DNA from: UBA8437 sp964646205
GTDB lineage: Bacteria > Planctomycetota > Planctomycetia > Planctomycetales > Planctomycetaceae
DNA length: 64,000 nucleotides
NCBI GenBank assembly: GCA_964646205.1
Contig: CAZYAZ010000030.1
Coordinates: 1 to 64,000, forward strand
Reading direction: 5' to 3'
The notes under the pieces were generated by a model that saw nothing but the letters and a program-made list of their open reading frames with translations, was not told the origin of the DNA and ran no database searches. The position numbers and the translations under genes are program-made. This document shows positions 1 through 9,599 of the stretch, piece by piece; positions within the stretch are counted from its first letter, which is position 1, and each line of letters starts with the position of its first letter.

Positions 1-191
1 TGGCCGACCGGTTCGGTGTCGAAACGGACTTTGATATCAGGGACGCGTTGGCCAAGTTGAAGCAACTGGAACTGGTTACCGAGGACGACGGAGTGTGGAC
101 CGCGTGCGATCTGGACACGGTCCTGGCCCGGCTCGATCGCCGTTGGGACGATCATTTTCAGTTCGGTCGGTCGGGGTTGTCCGGCACCTGA
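1..191 (+). CDS. C-terminal fragment of an unidentified protein
   Basis: An open frame runs in from the left edge (first full codon at base 3) and stops with TGA at 189-191, giving the last 62 residues. The fragment is hydrophilic, with a helical-looking stretch (DALAKLKQLELV) followed by an acidic turn and a Trp-containing tail. Nothing in it identifies a function. A C-terminal DUF3754-like (TMEM143-type) end is conceivable but this is only an impression. The converging gene's stop lies 12 nt downstream. Confidence 0.55.
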   Translation, partial: ADRFGVETDFDIRDALAKLKQLELVTEDDGVWTACDLDTVLARLDRRWDDHFQFGRSGLSGT

Positions 192-203
192 ATCTCGCGC
201 GGC

Positions 204-1439
204 CTAGGTGTCACCCACGGAGCCGTCGGGCCACTGGAGCGTGCTACGTGTCCGGGCGAACGGTCGGGCGGGACGTTTGGCGGCCGCCTTCTCGTCGATG
301 TCGATTCCCAGTCCGGGGCCTGGTGGCAGGGCGGCGAATCCGTCCTTGTACTTGATCGTCACACCACCATAAAGATCCTGCTCCCAGTCGGCGTACTTGC
401 GGGCCTGGTTGAATTCGTGGATCACGCAGTTGGTTGTGCAGGCATTCACGTGCAGTCCGGCGAGAGTCATCACGGGACTTTGCGCATTGTGCAGTGCCAC
501 ATCGATGAAATTGGACTCGGCCATCGACGCCAGTTTCTTGCACTCGGAAATGCCGCCGGCGTGAATCACGTCGGGATTGATGAAACTGATGTGATGCTTG
601 TTGATCATCTCCTGCAGGCCGAACTTGGTGAACTGGCTCTCGCCCTGGCACAGTGGCACCTTGACCTTGTCGGCGAGCCATTTCATCTTTCCCAGGTCCG
701 AGGTGAACATGGGTTCCTCGACGAAGAACGGACGGATCTCCTCGATCGCGGTACAGAATTCCAGGGCCATCTCGGGTTTGAATTGAGTGTGGCAGTCATA
801 CAGGATGTCAAAGTCGTCACCGGCGGCGTCCCGCATTGTTTTCAGCCTGGCGATCTCGGCCTTGAGGTCCCAGGGTTGCTTGAGGACGCCGTTGCGGGCC
901 AGGCTGGGACCGGTCTTGGCTGCGTTGAATCCCCGTTGCTTGGCGGCATGGATTCCCTCGGCTGATCCGGCGTAGGTGTACAGGCGTATGCGGTCCTTGG
1001 CCGCTCCGCCGAGCAACTGGTAGATGGGCGCGTCGAGGATCTTGCCGGCGATGTCCCACAGGGCGATGTCGACGGCACTGACTGCGCTGTTGAGGATCGG
1101 GCCGCCTCGCCAGCGTGGCCAGCGGTACATCGCCTGCCAGTGCTTTTCGATTTGCATCGGGTTCTTGCCGACGATGTAACGTTCGTGTTCCTGGATCGCG
1201 GCGATCATCGTCGCCGCTCGGCCCCGGATCCCGCCCTCACCGACACCGGTCACCCCGGCATTGGTGTAGAGTTTCACGAAGATGTAATTCATCGATCCGG
1301 TCCAAACCGGGATGACCTTCAGCTTGGTCACCTTGAGGTTGGCCGGGATCTTGGCGTGGACGTTCGACGGGAACAGCGAGTAGCCACCCATCGTGGCGGC
1401 CAGCCCGGCTCCGGATTTCAGGAAGGTGCGACGGTCCAT
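204..1439 (-). CDS. Tat-exported enolase-superfamily protein (galactonate dehydratase-like subgroup)
   Basis: This 411-aa protein starts with a twin-arginine leader (MDRRTFLKSGAGLAATMGG), then an enolase-superfamily N-terminal domain (about 35-150) and a C-terminal barrel. The metal ligands are visible as D215, E241 and E267, with H217 two residues after D215 and the H317/D290 dyad. These spacings (26, 26, 50) match those I recall for E. coli D-galactonate dehydratase, so dehydration of an acid sugar is the likely chemistry. The substrate is unknown. I chose the ATG at 1439, which gives the RRTFLK leader; the frame is open further upstream but that part is low-complexity. Most characterised family members are cytoplasmic, so the export signal is notable. 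Confidence 0.9.
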   Translation of the reverse strand: MDRRTFLKSGAGLAATMGGYSLFPSNVHAKIPANLKVTKLKVIPVWTGSMNYIFVKLYTNAGVTGVGEGGIRGRAATMIAAIQEHERYIVGKNPMQIEKHWQAMYRWPRWRGGPILNSAVSAVDIALWDIAGKILDAPIYQLLGGAAKDRIRLYTYAGSAEGIHAAKQRGFNAAKTGPSLARNGVLKQPWDLKAEIARLKTMRDAAGDDFDILYDCHTQFKPEMALEFCTAIEEIRPFFVEEPMFTSDLGKMKWLADKVKVPLCQGESQFTKFGLQEMINKHHISFINPDVIHAGGISECKKLASMAESNFIDVALHNAQSPVMTLAGLHVNACTTNCVIHEFNQARKYADWEQDLYGGVTIKYKDGFAALPPGPGLGIDIDEKAAAKRPARPFARTRSTLQWPDGSVGDT

Positions 1440-1606
1440 GGTGGTCTCCCGGTTGAGGTCTGACAGCTGTGGATTTGGGCCTGATGCTACACTGCCGCCT
1501 CCACGGTTTGCACTCGAGTCGGCCATCGATTCCTGGGCCAGGGGCGTGGGATCAAGGGATTGTCGAGCCGGGACCATGGGCGAACCACGCTGCTGGCGAT
1601 TGCCGG

Positions 1607-2194
1607 CTATTCCTTCAGCACCATATCGATGCACATCACGGCGGCCATGATCAGTTGCCGGATCGGGTTGTCGGGAGGCACGTCGTCGGACAGTTCCAGC
1701 GCGTAATTGTCCGCGCTGGTGAAGAGTTCCTTCCCCAGGCCCGCCCATTTCTTTGTGACGTGGGCGAGTTCGACGTCGTCTTTCATGAAGCGGAAATCCC
1801 ATCCCGTGAATTTCCCCTTCAGTTCGCACATCGGGTTGCCGTCGGGACCCAGGACACGGAACGCACCACCAATCGAAAACAGCTTTTGTTCGAAGCCGCC
1901 GATTCGTTCGTCGTTCTCGTCAAACACAGAAACCTTCGAGAGAAACAGCGAAACACCACGGCTGACCCGAACAACCTGTTCGCCAGCCGGAGTACGGATC
2001 TCGACGTTGAATGGCGTCATTCGCTTGTAATCGCTGAACCGCAACATCTTGGTGATGAAGCCGAGCCGGTCTTCCCGACACTCCAGCAGAATTTCACCGG
2101 AATCAGGGTCGTACACGTCGTAGTTGTTCGCCGCCTTGAACATGCCGACATGCTCTTTGACGAGATACAGGTTTCTGTTCAGGCTTTCGTGCAC
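1607..2194 (-). CDS. LURP-one-related / phospholipid scramblase-like protein
   Basis: A 195-aa soluble protein without a signal peptide. Its sequence (YLVKEHVGMFKAANNYDVYD at the start, then RVLGPDGNPMCELKGK) has the alternating beta-strand pattern of the Tubby-like LURP-one/scramblase fold (COG4894 type). Bacterial members have no settled function; ligand or phospholipid binding is usually proposed. I place the start at the GTG at 2192-2194, because an AGAGGAG ribosome-binding site lies directly upstream and conserved-looking sequence begins there. A longer frame extends to 2302 but adds unconvincing residues. It stands alone between two same-strand genes. Confidence 0.75.
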   Translation of the reverse strand: MHESLNRNLYLVKEHVGMFKAANNYDVYDPDSGEILLECREDRLGFITKMLRFSDYKRMTPFNVEIRTPAGEQVVRVSRGVSLFLSKVSVFDENDERIGGFEQKLFSIGGAFRVLGPDGNPMCELKGKFTGWDFRFMKDDVELAHVTKKWAGLGKELFTSADNYALELSDDVPPDNPIRQLIMAAVMCIDMVLKE

Positions 2195-2306
2195 GACATC
2201 TCCTCTATCGGTGAATTGTGGTTGTGGCGAAACACGTTGAGCGGATTTCAGTGCTCGTGAACAGTCGACGGTGTTGGCCCCAGCGATACACTGCAGCGGC
2301 ACGACC

Positions 2307-2783
2307 TCAAGTCAGTGGAACCGTTGATGCGACACGGATCAACTGTTTGTCCGAATCGCGAATGGCAATGAAGCAACGAAATGGAGCCTGTTCGGGGCGC
2401 CAGTCGGTCGTCAGCTTTGTCAATGTGCCCCTGTCTTTCAGTTGAACGGGGATCACCAGGTCGGGGCCCATTGCTCGTTGGATGACCCAGAAGTACCCGG
2501 ATGGCGGACTTGCCGGCTTTCCGCGGAGGCGGTAATCGACACTGAAATGCATCGCCGTGCCTGTGGGCAACGACTGGGGTAGCGAGGTTCCGGCGGAGAG
2601 GTGTACCTGGTTGGCTGCCTGGGAGGCTCCGGTCGGAGCCTGTGACGTCTTGGGGGAATCTGCCGGTGGCGTTGCTTTGACAGCGGCTGGATCGGGCGTG
2701 GAGTTCCAGGTCTGCTCGACAGCTCCGCAGCCGCAGGTCGACAGCACGCATCCCGCTGCGAAAGTCGTCAGCCACCTGGTCAT
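2307..2783 (-). CDS. Small secreted or lipoprotein of unknown function
   Basis: A 158-aa protein beginning MTRWLTTFAAGCVLSTCGCG, a short hydrophobic leader ending in cysteines. C17 or C19 could be lipidated, although the lipobox is not canonical. A Pro/Ala/Ser/Thr-rich linker (about 28-65) follows, then a compact domain of about 90 residues with a beta-rich pattern (MHFSVDYRLRG; GYFWVIQ; RCFIAIRD). I recognise no family. The start is the ATG at 2783, preceded by a G-rich Shine-Dalgarno. A longer frame on this strand runs back through the tRNA gene and is not real. Confidence 0.65.
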   Translation of the reverse strand: MTRWLTTFAAGCVLSTCGCGAVEQTWNSTPDPAAVKATPPADSPKTSQAPTGASQAANQVHLSAGTSLPQSLPTGTAMHFSVDYRLRGKPASPPSGYFWVIQRAMGPDLVIPVQLKDRGTLTKLTTDWRPEQAPFRCFIAIRDSDKQLIRVASTVPLT

Positions 2784-2882
2784 GACCGTCGCCCCCCCTG
2801 TTTGTTCGTTGACCAGGCTGGCCAGAACGGACGCATGGAAACCAAGTGGCTCGTTTGCCATGGAATCCCAAAAACGAGCAAG

Positions 2883-2966
2883 TACCGGAGGTGGGACTCG
2901 AACCCACACGAGGTTTACCCTCACTGGATTTTGAATCCAGCGCGTCTGCCATTCCGCCACTCCGGC
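2883..2966 (-). tRNA. tRNA-Leu (anticodon CAA)
   Basis: Read on the minus strand, the sequence folds as a class II tRNA. The 7-bp acceptor stem is GCCGGAG with CTCCGGT (one G-U pair), and the anticodon stem CTGGA/TCCAG encloses loop TTCAAAA with anticodon CAA at 2931-2933. There is a long variable arm and a T arm GTGGG-TTCGAGT-CCCAC. Discriminator is A and no CCA is encoded. It decodes UUG leucine codons. Confidence 0.95.
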
Positions 2967-3036
2967 CTGAGTGGCTCACCAAGCTAGTCGACTCTCTGGA
3001 CGGTTTCAATGAGCCCGGCTCATTGAAACCTGACGG

Positions 3037-4776
3037 TCAGGAGTCTCGGAGTTCCCGGCGAAGGACTTTGCCGAGGAAGTTCCGGGGAAGATCACCCGCA
3101 AGGATCTCGAATTCTCGTGGTCGCTTGTGCCGAGCTATTTTTTGTTCCAGGAAACACTGCAGTTCTTTCTCGTCAAATGTGCTCCCGGGAATCAGCGCCA
3201 GGATCGCCTTGACCCGCTCGCCACGAACCGGATCGGGCACTCCGACGACAGCCGCATCGGCCACCGTGGGAAACTCGCGAAGTACCGCCTCGACCTCTGC
3301 CGGGTAGACGTTGAATCCGCTGGTGATGACCAGGTCCTTGAGCCGATCAACAATCGTGAAGAATCCGTCGTGATCGCAGCGAGCCAGGTCACCGGTGGCC
3401 AGCCACCCGTCGGTCAGCACCTCATCAGTCGCCTGTGGTGCATCGAGATATCCGTTCATCACCTGGGGGCCCCGGACCAGCAATTGTCCGATCTCACCCG
3501 GCTGGAGCACTCGAGAGCGGTCCTCGATGTCGACCACCCGTGCCAGCGTGTCGGGGAGCGGCAAACCGATGGTCCCTGGTCGAGCCGTGCCGTCGAGCGG
3601 TCCGGCGTGGGTGACCGGCCCGGCCTCCGACAGGCCGTAACCCTCGACCACGACCGCTCCGCTGTGATGGGAGAATTCGGCCGCCACGTCAACCGGTAGG
3701 CCGGAACCGCCGCTGATACACATGTCCAGGCCTCGCACGTCCTCGCCGCGGCCGTCACGGAGGCGTTCATTGAGTGCCACCAGCATGGCGGGGACCGCCG
3801 GGAAAATGGTGGGCCGGTGACGAGCAAACAGGTCGAGAACCTTGCCAACCTGGAAGCGGTGATGCATGACCAGCGTCGCCTGCATGGCCATTCCAGCCAT
3901 TGCACAGGTGGTCAGGCCGTAGCTGTGAAAGAACGGCAGGACGGCGAGCAAGGTGTCACGGGCCGTCCGTCGTCCTGCCCAGTGGTACAATTGCCAGGCG
4001 TTGGCGATCAGGTTGCCGTGGGTCAGCACGACCGAACGGGGGACCCCGGTCGTGCCGCCGGTTGGCAGGATCAGCGCTGGACGACCCGGTTCGAAACCCA
4101 TGCCGGAGCCTGGCGAGGAGTCAGTCCCGGAGTCGGGATTCACTGCGGTTGCCGACCCGGTTCCCAAACTGCGGCTCATGCTCCCGGAGACTTCATCATC
4201 CCAGTCCAGCCAACGGGTGGCTCCGGCCGGGCGACCGATACGGAACTTGAGCAACCTGGCCAGCGCGTAGCCGATTTGCTGCAGGTTGCCGAGCCTGTCC
4301 TGCATCGAAACCGTAAGTACCGTTTCGGGAGCACGTTGGTCACCTGGGACGAGGCCAGCCAGGACATCGAGAGTCACCAGCACACGGGTGCCGGTGGCGG
4401 TCAACAACCGGCCGACTTCATCGGGGACCATCAACGGACTGGCGGAAACGACAGTGGCGCCGGCCAGCCAGGCTCCATGCAGAGCCACCAGGTATTCGGG
4501 CATGTTGGGCAGCAGCAGCGCCACCCGGTGTCCGGGCCGGACTCCCAGGGCGGTGAAGCGGATCGCTGCAGATTGCGCGCGGTTCCACAGTTCCGCGTAG
4601 GTCCAACTTGTGTCCAGGTGCCAGCAGGCGATCCGCTGGGGAGATTCCTCGGCCGCCCGTTTCAACAGGCTCCAGGCCGCCCGTGCGGGGTAGCCCAGGT
4701 GGGTGGGAACGTTTTGAGGATAATGGTCACGCCACGGTGCATGCTCGACATCTGGCCTGATGCTGTTGACGGCCAT
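3037..4776 (-). CDS. AMP-dependent acyl-CoA synthetase/ligase
   Basis: A 579-aa ANL-superfamily adenylating enzyme that activates a carboxylic acid (probably a fatty or aryl acid) to an acyl-AMP and then an acyl-CoA. Visible motifs are the P-loop-like PTGGTTGVPRSV, the A5-type VEGYGLSEAGPVTH, the hinge segment GWLATGDLARCDHDGFF...DRLKDLVITSG and the C-terminal catalytic lysine in NFLGKVLRREL. The P-loop reads VPRSV rather than the usual xPKGV. I use the ATG at 4776 (MAVNSIRPDVEH), preceded by GGGAG; the open frame to 4935 adds a low-complexity stretch. It stands apart from the beta-oxidation operon at 25-32 kb, which carries its own synthetase. Confidence 0.88.
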   Translation of the reverse strand: MAVNSIRPDVEHAPWRDHYPQNVPTHLGYPARAAWSLLKRAAEESPQRIACWHLDTSWTYAELWNRAQSAAIRFTALGVRPGHRVALLLPNMPEYLVALHGAWLAGATVVSASPLMVPDEVGRLLTATGTRVLVTLDVLAGLVPGDQRAPETVLTVSMQDRLGNLQQIGYALARLLKFRIGRPAGATRWLDWDDEVSGSMSRSLGTGSATAVNPDSGTDSSPGSGMGFEPGRPALILPTGGTTGVPRSVVLTHGNLIANAWQLYHWAGRRTARDTLLAVLPFFHSYGLTTCAMAGMAMQATLVMHHRFQVGKVLDLFARHRPTIFPAVPAMLVALNERLRDGRGEDVRGLDMCISGGSGLPVDVAAEFSHHSGAVVVEGYGLSEAGPVTHAGPLDGTARPGTIGLPLPDTLARVVDIEDRSRVLQPGEIGQLLVRGPQVMNGYLDAPQATDEVLTDGWLATGDLARCDHDGFFTIVDRLKDLVITSGFNVYPAEVEAVLREFPTVADAAVVGVPDPVRGERVKAILALIPGSTFDEKELQCFLEQKIARHKRPREFEILAGDLPRNFLGKVLRRELRDS

Positions 4777-5017
4777 CCCAGAGTCTCCCAACGGCCCGGC
4801 TGTGACTTGGTGTTGCGTCCTTTGCTCTTTCGGTGAAATGGTGTGGTCGCGTGTGGACCCGCGTTGTGACTGATGTCCTGGCAATGGTTCTTGTTGAACT
4901 CTAGCGCGCTGAGTTGGCAAGGCAACGGGCGTCATTCCAAATTGCCGCCGCGGCGTTGTCGTGATGGCTCCTAAGACGTGGTCCCGCAGCAGTTTGTATG
5001 AACTGCCCCGGGCGGGG

Positions 5018-5932
5018 TCAGGAGCGTCGGGTCATGTCGAACAGTTGGGTCGCCTGGGGACCCAGAAATCCCTCGAATTGCGAGATGTCACCGGTCGATG
5101 GGTCGATCACCGGGCCCCGCTCTGCCAGTTCGAAATAGGCGTAAGTCCAGGGCATGGACGAGAGTTGGCCCTCTGTGGTGACCTCGACATCGACCACCAC
5201 GGCCTCGGTCGCCGTTTGACGCAATCGAGATCCCACGGCTCCCTCGATTTCGGCTTTCATCGGAACCCCGGCTGCCGACAGGCTCGCAGCGGTCTTGTCG
5301 ATCGAGTCGAGCGATTCGACCTGGTGCGAGTTGACCAGGCCGGTGAAATGGTTCACCGCGTACCCGTGGACAAGGACCCAGGCGGCGTACTGGGAGACAC
5401 TGGCGATCGCCTCGACGTCGGATCGTTCGGGCGCTGGCCAGGGCCGTTGCAGGAACCAGTCGGCAAGATTGTCGAGCGTGTTGTTGTCGAGAGTCTCATC
5501 GGGCCGGGCGAGTTGCTCGAGGCAATCCAGCGACAGCGGGGGGCGATGGTTGTCGAGACAGCCGGCCAGGTGCTGGCGTTCGCCGGCCGACAGGCACCAG
5601 GACTGCAATTCCGAGACGAACAACTTGGGTAGAGTCCGTCGGTCGGCGTTGTCGCCGATGGGTGGGTCCAGGTGTATGGCCTGCAGGTGTTTGTCGGGGA
5701 AGTGGTAGCAGGCGGCGGGGCGGTAACCCAGGGCCTGGAACAGCCGGGAGATCGATGCGATTCCGGCGGTGGGTTGCTGCCAGGCGATCGAGCGGAAGGC
5801 AATGTGGTCGTTGATGAAGTGGGCTCCGGCCGCGTCGATGACCCGTTCGTAGTCTCGGGCGTACGTCACCCGGTCACGGTAGACGGTCCAGAGTCGGTCA
5901 AACAATTGATGTAGAAACTCGACAGAAGTCAT
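5018..5932 (-). CDS. DUF1338 protein, 2-oxoadipate dioxygenase/decarboxylase (HglS/YdcJ-like)
   Basis: A 304-aa soluble protein of the DUF1338 family. Characterised members (Pseudomonas putida HglS) are Fe(II) enzymes that convert 2-oxoadipate to D-2-hydroxyglutarate in lysine catabolism. The expected metal triad is visible as H43 (NDHIAFRS), H195 (AVNHFTG) and E268 (YAYFELAERG), with the conserved arginine R47 four residues after H43. The protein is shorter than HglS itself, as in the compact members. No other lysine-catabolic gene is next to it, so substrate assignment rests on family membership only. Confidence 0.85.
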   Translation of the reverse strand: MTSVEFLHQLFDRLWTVYRDRVTYARDYERVIDAAGAHFINDHIAFRSIAWQQPTAGIASISRLFQALGYRPAACYHFPDKHLQAIHLDPPIGDNADRRTLPKLFVSELQSWCLSAGERQHLAGCLDNHRPPLSLDCLEQLARPDETLDNNTLDNLADWFLQRPWPAPERSDVEAIASVSQYAAWVLVHGYAVNHFTGLVNSHQVESLDSIDKTAASLSAAGVPMKAEIEGAVGSRLRQTATEAVVVDVEVTTEGQLSSMPWTYAYFELAERGPVIDPSTGDISQFEGFLGPQATQLFDMTRRS

Positions 5933-5963
5933 GGTGCCTCGTTGTGGTGTCGGGTGCTGTGGC

Positions 5964-8245
5964 CTATTGGACGTCGACGTACTGGGGCAGTTCGATGCGT
6001 TCGACTTCCATCACCTGGCGTTCGCTGTCCAACTGGGCGTGGTCCTCGAGTGGTTCGATCGCAAGCCGGACCGGCCGCCCGATCGCGGGCCGCCGTCCGG
6101 GCTGGACCTTTCCGTCGAGAATGGCCCAGTGACCAACCAGAATGTCGCGGTGAGCGAGCCGGCCTTTTTCGACGCGGTCGATACGGTAGTGGTGATAGAC
6201 CAGTGCACGACGATACGGGGCGATCTGGGAAGGCGTGGGGACGGGCGATGTTTCGACGCAGCGGGCCTGGACCACGGCACGTCGGCCGGGCGACCGTCGT
6301 TTGATGATGCGAGCTGCGGCATCACACAGTGGTTGAGATTGCGAGTCGGTGAGTGCGGCGACAGAAAAGGTGATGTGGGAGATGCGGGCGTCGCTGGCGA
6401 GCGGCCCGGCCGTGTTGTTGCCCCAGGTTGGCCGGCTGGTGGGCAGCAGTTGAAGTTGATCCAGCGGCAGGGGGATTCGTCGGCCCGGCTGGCCGTTGAG
6501 CCGGACACGCAGGCCCTGGTTGTCCAGAGCGATCACGAGATGTGCTGGTGTGTCGGAACCAAGCGTTGCCAGGGGCGTTGCCGAAGCCGGGGCGTCGTTG
6601 GTGACCAGAGACAGTGAAAACCCGGCACCGGATTTTCTGGGAACGGTGACCAGTGCGAGTCGTCGACGTGACGCGGGCTGGCCCGGGGTTGCAGGTGGTT
6701 GAATCGACAGCAGGGTGCCCGGCCGCTTTGACTGGCCGGGGGCCATCGTCAGTAGCATCGTGAGGGTCAGGGTGTGCCTGGCATTCCAGTGTGGGACCAG
6801 GTGGGGGAGGGGCGGTTGGACCGAGGCTGTTCCCCGCGAGAGACGGAGTTCGAAGAATCGCCCCGGCCGGGTGCGTCCGGTTTGTTTCAATCGACAGGTG
6901 ATCTCGGGTCGTTTTTCGGTCATCGGCAAACGGACCGGGCGATGGGTGTCTTGAAATGCCCACAGCAGCCCGGGCACCGTGGGTGGCCACGGGGGGGCTG
7001 CCGAGGCGGTGGGCTTCGGTGCGACGAGGGCGGTGGCGGGTACGTTGCTGCCAGGCCCGCTGGCGATCCAGGCGTCGGGAAAGAAATCGGGTCGACTGTT
7101 TTTCGAGACGCGGGTTGCAGCGGCGATGGTCCGGAAATCCTTGCTGAATTTCGCGAGGTAGATCTCGACCTGCTGGCCTCCGCCGGAGATGACGTTGATT
7201 GGCCCCTTGCGGTTGTATGGACCGGTCATCACAAGGAAGCCCACATGGTTGCTCCAGCGAGGATGGAACATCTCGCTGCCTCCAGCGGTGGCGGTGGNNN
7301 NNNNNNNNNNNNNNNNNNNNNNNNNNNNNNNNNNNNNNNNNNNNNNNNNNNNNNNNNNNNNNNNNNNNNNNNNNNNNNNNNNNNNNNNNNNNNNNNNGCG
7401 GTGGCGGTGGTGGTGTTGGTCCCGCCCCGGGCCAGCCCGGCGACCTTGTCGACGGCCACCTTCCATTTCGGCCCGTCGTCGGGTGCTGAAATCCTCAGGT
7501 GCCGGTGAGGACCATCGAAGATCCACGCCAGGCGACTGTTGTCGGGAGCCAACGAGGCCCAGCATCCCTTGCCCAGGTGTGAGAGTGCAGGAGGGTCTAG
7601 CGTGACGAGGCCGCCATTGGGCCAGGGGAAGACCCCGGCCGCGAAACGGCCGTTTCGCGAAAGCTGGAAGTTGTCGGGGCTGACACGGGTCGTGGACCAG
7701 ACGGGTTTCGAGATCGAAGCGTCGTCAAGCCGAACACGAACCAGCCGGCGGTAGAAATAACTTCCGGCCTGGCCGACCCTTCGCCCGATCACCACCCAGC
7801 CGGTTTTTGTGGCCGGGTCTTGCCAACTGCACAGTGCCGTGCCACGGGCCAGGACCCGGGGTTTCCGGCTCCCCCATTGGAGCACCATGACCCGGCCGCG
7901 ACCGCGGTCGGTGTAGATCACCTGGCGGCCGTCGGCTGAGAACAATGGACGGGCGTAGTTGTCTTTCGTCGAAAGCAGTTCCCGCTCGCCACGACCGTCG
8001 GCGCTGTCGTAGCCCATCAGCAGCAACTCGTTCCCCTGGGCTTGCACGTCCTGGGCACCACGGCTGGTGTCCTGGACCCAGACAATCCGGGTCGGGGCAC
8101 CGGTGAAGCGAGCCAGGGCATCGGTCGATTGGCCGCTGGTCGATGATGGTCCGACGCTGGCCAGGCATCCCAGGGCCAGCAACCCGGCGACGAGGCGAGA
8201 CCGGGAGGTTGGCTTGATGCAGCGGGGGAACCGGGGCGGTGACAC
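5964..8245 (-). CDS. TolB-like beta-propeller protein of unknown function, interrupted by an assembly gap
   Basis: The N-terminal part (8245 to 7398) has a hydrophobic leader (SRLVAGLLALGCLASVG) and TolB/WD-like segments (RPLFSADGRQVIYTDRG; GCWASLAPDNSRLAWIFDG). After the 100-N gap the C-terminal part continues (FHPRWSNHVGFLVMTGPYN) and ends in a lectin/LamG-like domain and a dense basic tail. With exactly 100 N the two halves are in different frames; they join if the true gap is 2 modulo 3. A pure GGTGGC-repeat fill (6k+5 bases) satisfies this and encodes a Thr-Ala linker. The start is GTG at 8245, with GGAG 8 nt upstream. It is the second gene of a pair with the PQQ-like protein 46 nt upstream. 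Confidence 0.75.
7298..7397. other. Assembly gap (100 N) inside a GGTGGC tandem repeat
   Basis: Exactly 100 N. Both flanks are copies of the hexanucleotide GGTGGC (coding strand GCCACC, Ala-Thr). The repeat phase predicts a true length of 6k+5 bases, which would also restore the reading frame of the surrounding gene. Confidence 0.95.
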
Positions 8246-8291
8246 GTCGTATCTCCAGGAGTCGGCCACGTCCCGATTCTGGATCCTCGAG

Positions 8292-9599
8292 TCACTCACG
8301 TCCAATGCAAACCAATTCCCGTTCGGTCCGAATCAGCAGACGGTTTCCCGTGACCGCCGGTGTTGCCAGCGTGCGGCCCTTGAGACGATTGAGCGAAAGC
8401 CGGCGGTAACGCGGGCCCGGGACCAGTATGTGAGTGACTCCGGTCTCATTGATGGCCAGCACATGACGGCTGACCAGTAGAGGTGAGGCCGAAAAGTGTC
8501 CGCCCAGGCGACGTCGCCAACGAAGCGTTCCACTGCGGGCGTCCAGGCAACTGGCGATGCCGGCATCATTGATCATGTAGAGGGAATCGTCGACGAGCAG
8601 TGGGGTGGGATTCTTGGGGATGGCCTTGGCGTGTTGCCAGGCCACGTGAGTGGTGGTGACGTCACCGTTGCCGTCGGTGCGGATGGCCAGCAGTCGGGGA
8701 TCGTCATACCCGGTGCAGACATAGACCAGGCCACTGCCCGGTGGTCCGGCCACCGGGCGAGGGACGACCGAGTAACCCATGTAACGGACCCACCACAACT
8801 CGTTGCCGTTGGCCGGGTCGTAAGAGACCACGCGGTCGCCTCCGGCACTGATCACCTGGGAGCGATCTGCGCTGTCCAGGACCAGGGGGGTCGAATAGGA
8901 GTGACGACCCCGGGTCCTGGGCTTTCGCCAACGGGTTTGGCCAGTCTGGCGATCGAGCGCGACGACGAACTGGGCGGAGGTGACTCCGGGGCGTCGCAAC
9001 CGGTCGTAGAAAGGTCGGGTGAATCCATCGCAATTGATGATCAACAGGTCATCGACGACGACCGGTGAAGCCGCCGGGCCATGATGGTGGTAGTACGGCA
9101 GCGTGGTCGACCAGGCGGTTTGTCCATCGAGCCCCATGCGGGCGGTGCCGTGGGCTCCAAAGTGGACATAGATTGCGCCATCAAAAATGACGGGAGTGGG
9201 CGTGGCATGAGTGTTCTTGGAATGGATTTTTCCGGGGCTGGGAACCTCCAGGACGCGGTGGTTGCCGATCAGTTTGCCGTTGAGTCGATTCAACTGCAGT
9301 AGTCGCAGCGACCGGTTTTTGTCCTCGGAGGTGGTCAGCCAGATTGAGTCGCTCGCGACGACGGGGGAGGACCAGCCACGGCCGGGAAGGGGTGTCCGCC
9401 AGAGAATGTTGAGGCGGTCGTTCCACCGCAGCGGGATGTCGCTGGTCGGAGCGGCATGGGCCGATCCACGTGGCCCCAGAAACTGCGGCCAGTCGGTGCC
9501 GGGTGACGTTGGTGGAACTGCCAACGACAGTTCACCAACTACAACCAACCAGAGCGTCGACGCCAGGATGATCCGACGGGCATCGTATTGCAGGCTCAT
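8292..9599 (-). CDS. PQQ-like (quinoprotein alcohol dehydrogenase-type) beta-propeller protein
   Basis: A 435-aa protein with an N-terminal signal anchor (ARRIILASTLWLVVVGELSLA), then the typical planctomycete opening DWPQFLGPRGSAHA and repeated propeller blades with the W-motif pattern (LNILWRTPLPGRGWSSPVV; QTRWRKPRTRGRHSYSTPLV; GTLRWRRRLGGHFSASPLLV). Such proteins are extracytoplasmic, and most lack bound PQQ or a known activity. The start is ATG 9599, giving the signal peptide. The downstream same-strand gene begins 46 nt after its stop, so the two are probably cotranscribed. Confidence 0.88.
   Translation of the reverse strand: MSLQYDARRIILASTLWLVVVGELSLAVPPTSPGTDWPQFLGPRGSAHAAPTSDIPLRWNDRLNILWRTPLPGRGWSSPVVASDSIWLTTSEDKNRSLRLLQLNRLNGKLIGNHRVLEVPSPGKIHSKNTHATPTPVIFDGAIYVHFGAHGTARMGLDGQTAWSTTLPYYHHHGPAASPVVVDDLLIINCDGFTRPFYDRLRRPGVTSAQFVVALDRQTGQTRWRKPRTRGRHSYSTPLVLDSADRSQVISAGGDRVVSYDPANGNELWWVRYMGYSVVPRPVAGPPGSGLVYVCTGYDDPRLLAIRTDGNGDVTTTHVAWQHAKAIPKNPTPLLVDDSLYMINDAGIASCLDARSGTLRWRRRLGGHFSASPLLVSRHVLAINETGVTHILVPGPRYRRLSLNRLKGRTLATPAVTGNRLLIRTERELVCIGRE

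Noticed and set aside
2784..3009. Extension of the minus-strand lipoprotein frame upstream through 2960-3009
   Set aside because: The extension runs through the tRNA-Leu gene and adds no plausible protein sequence.
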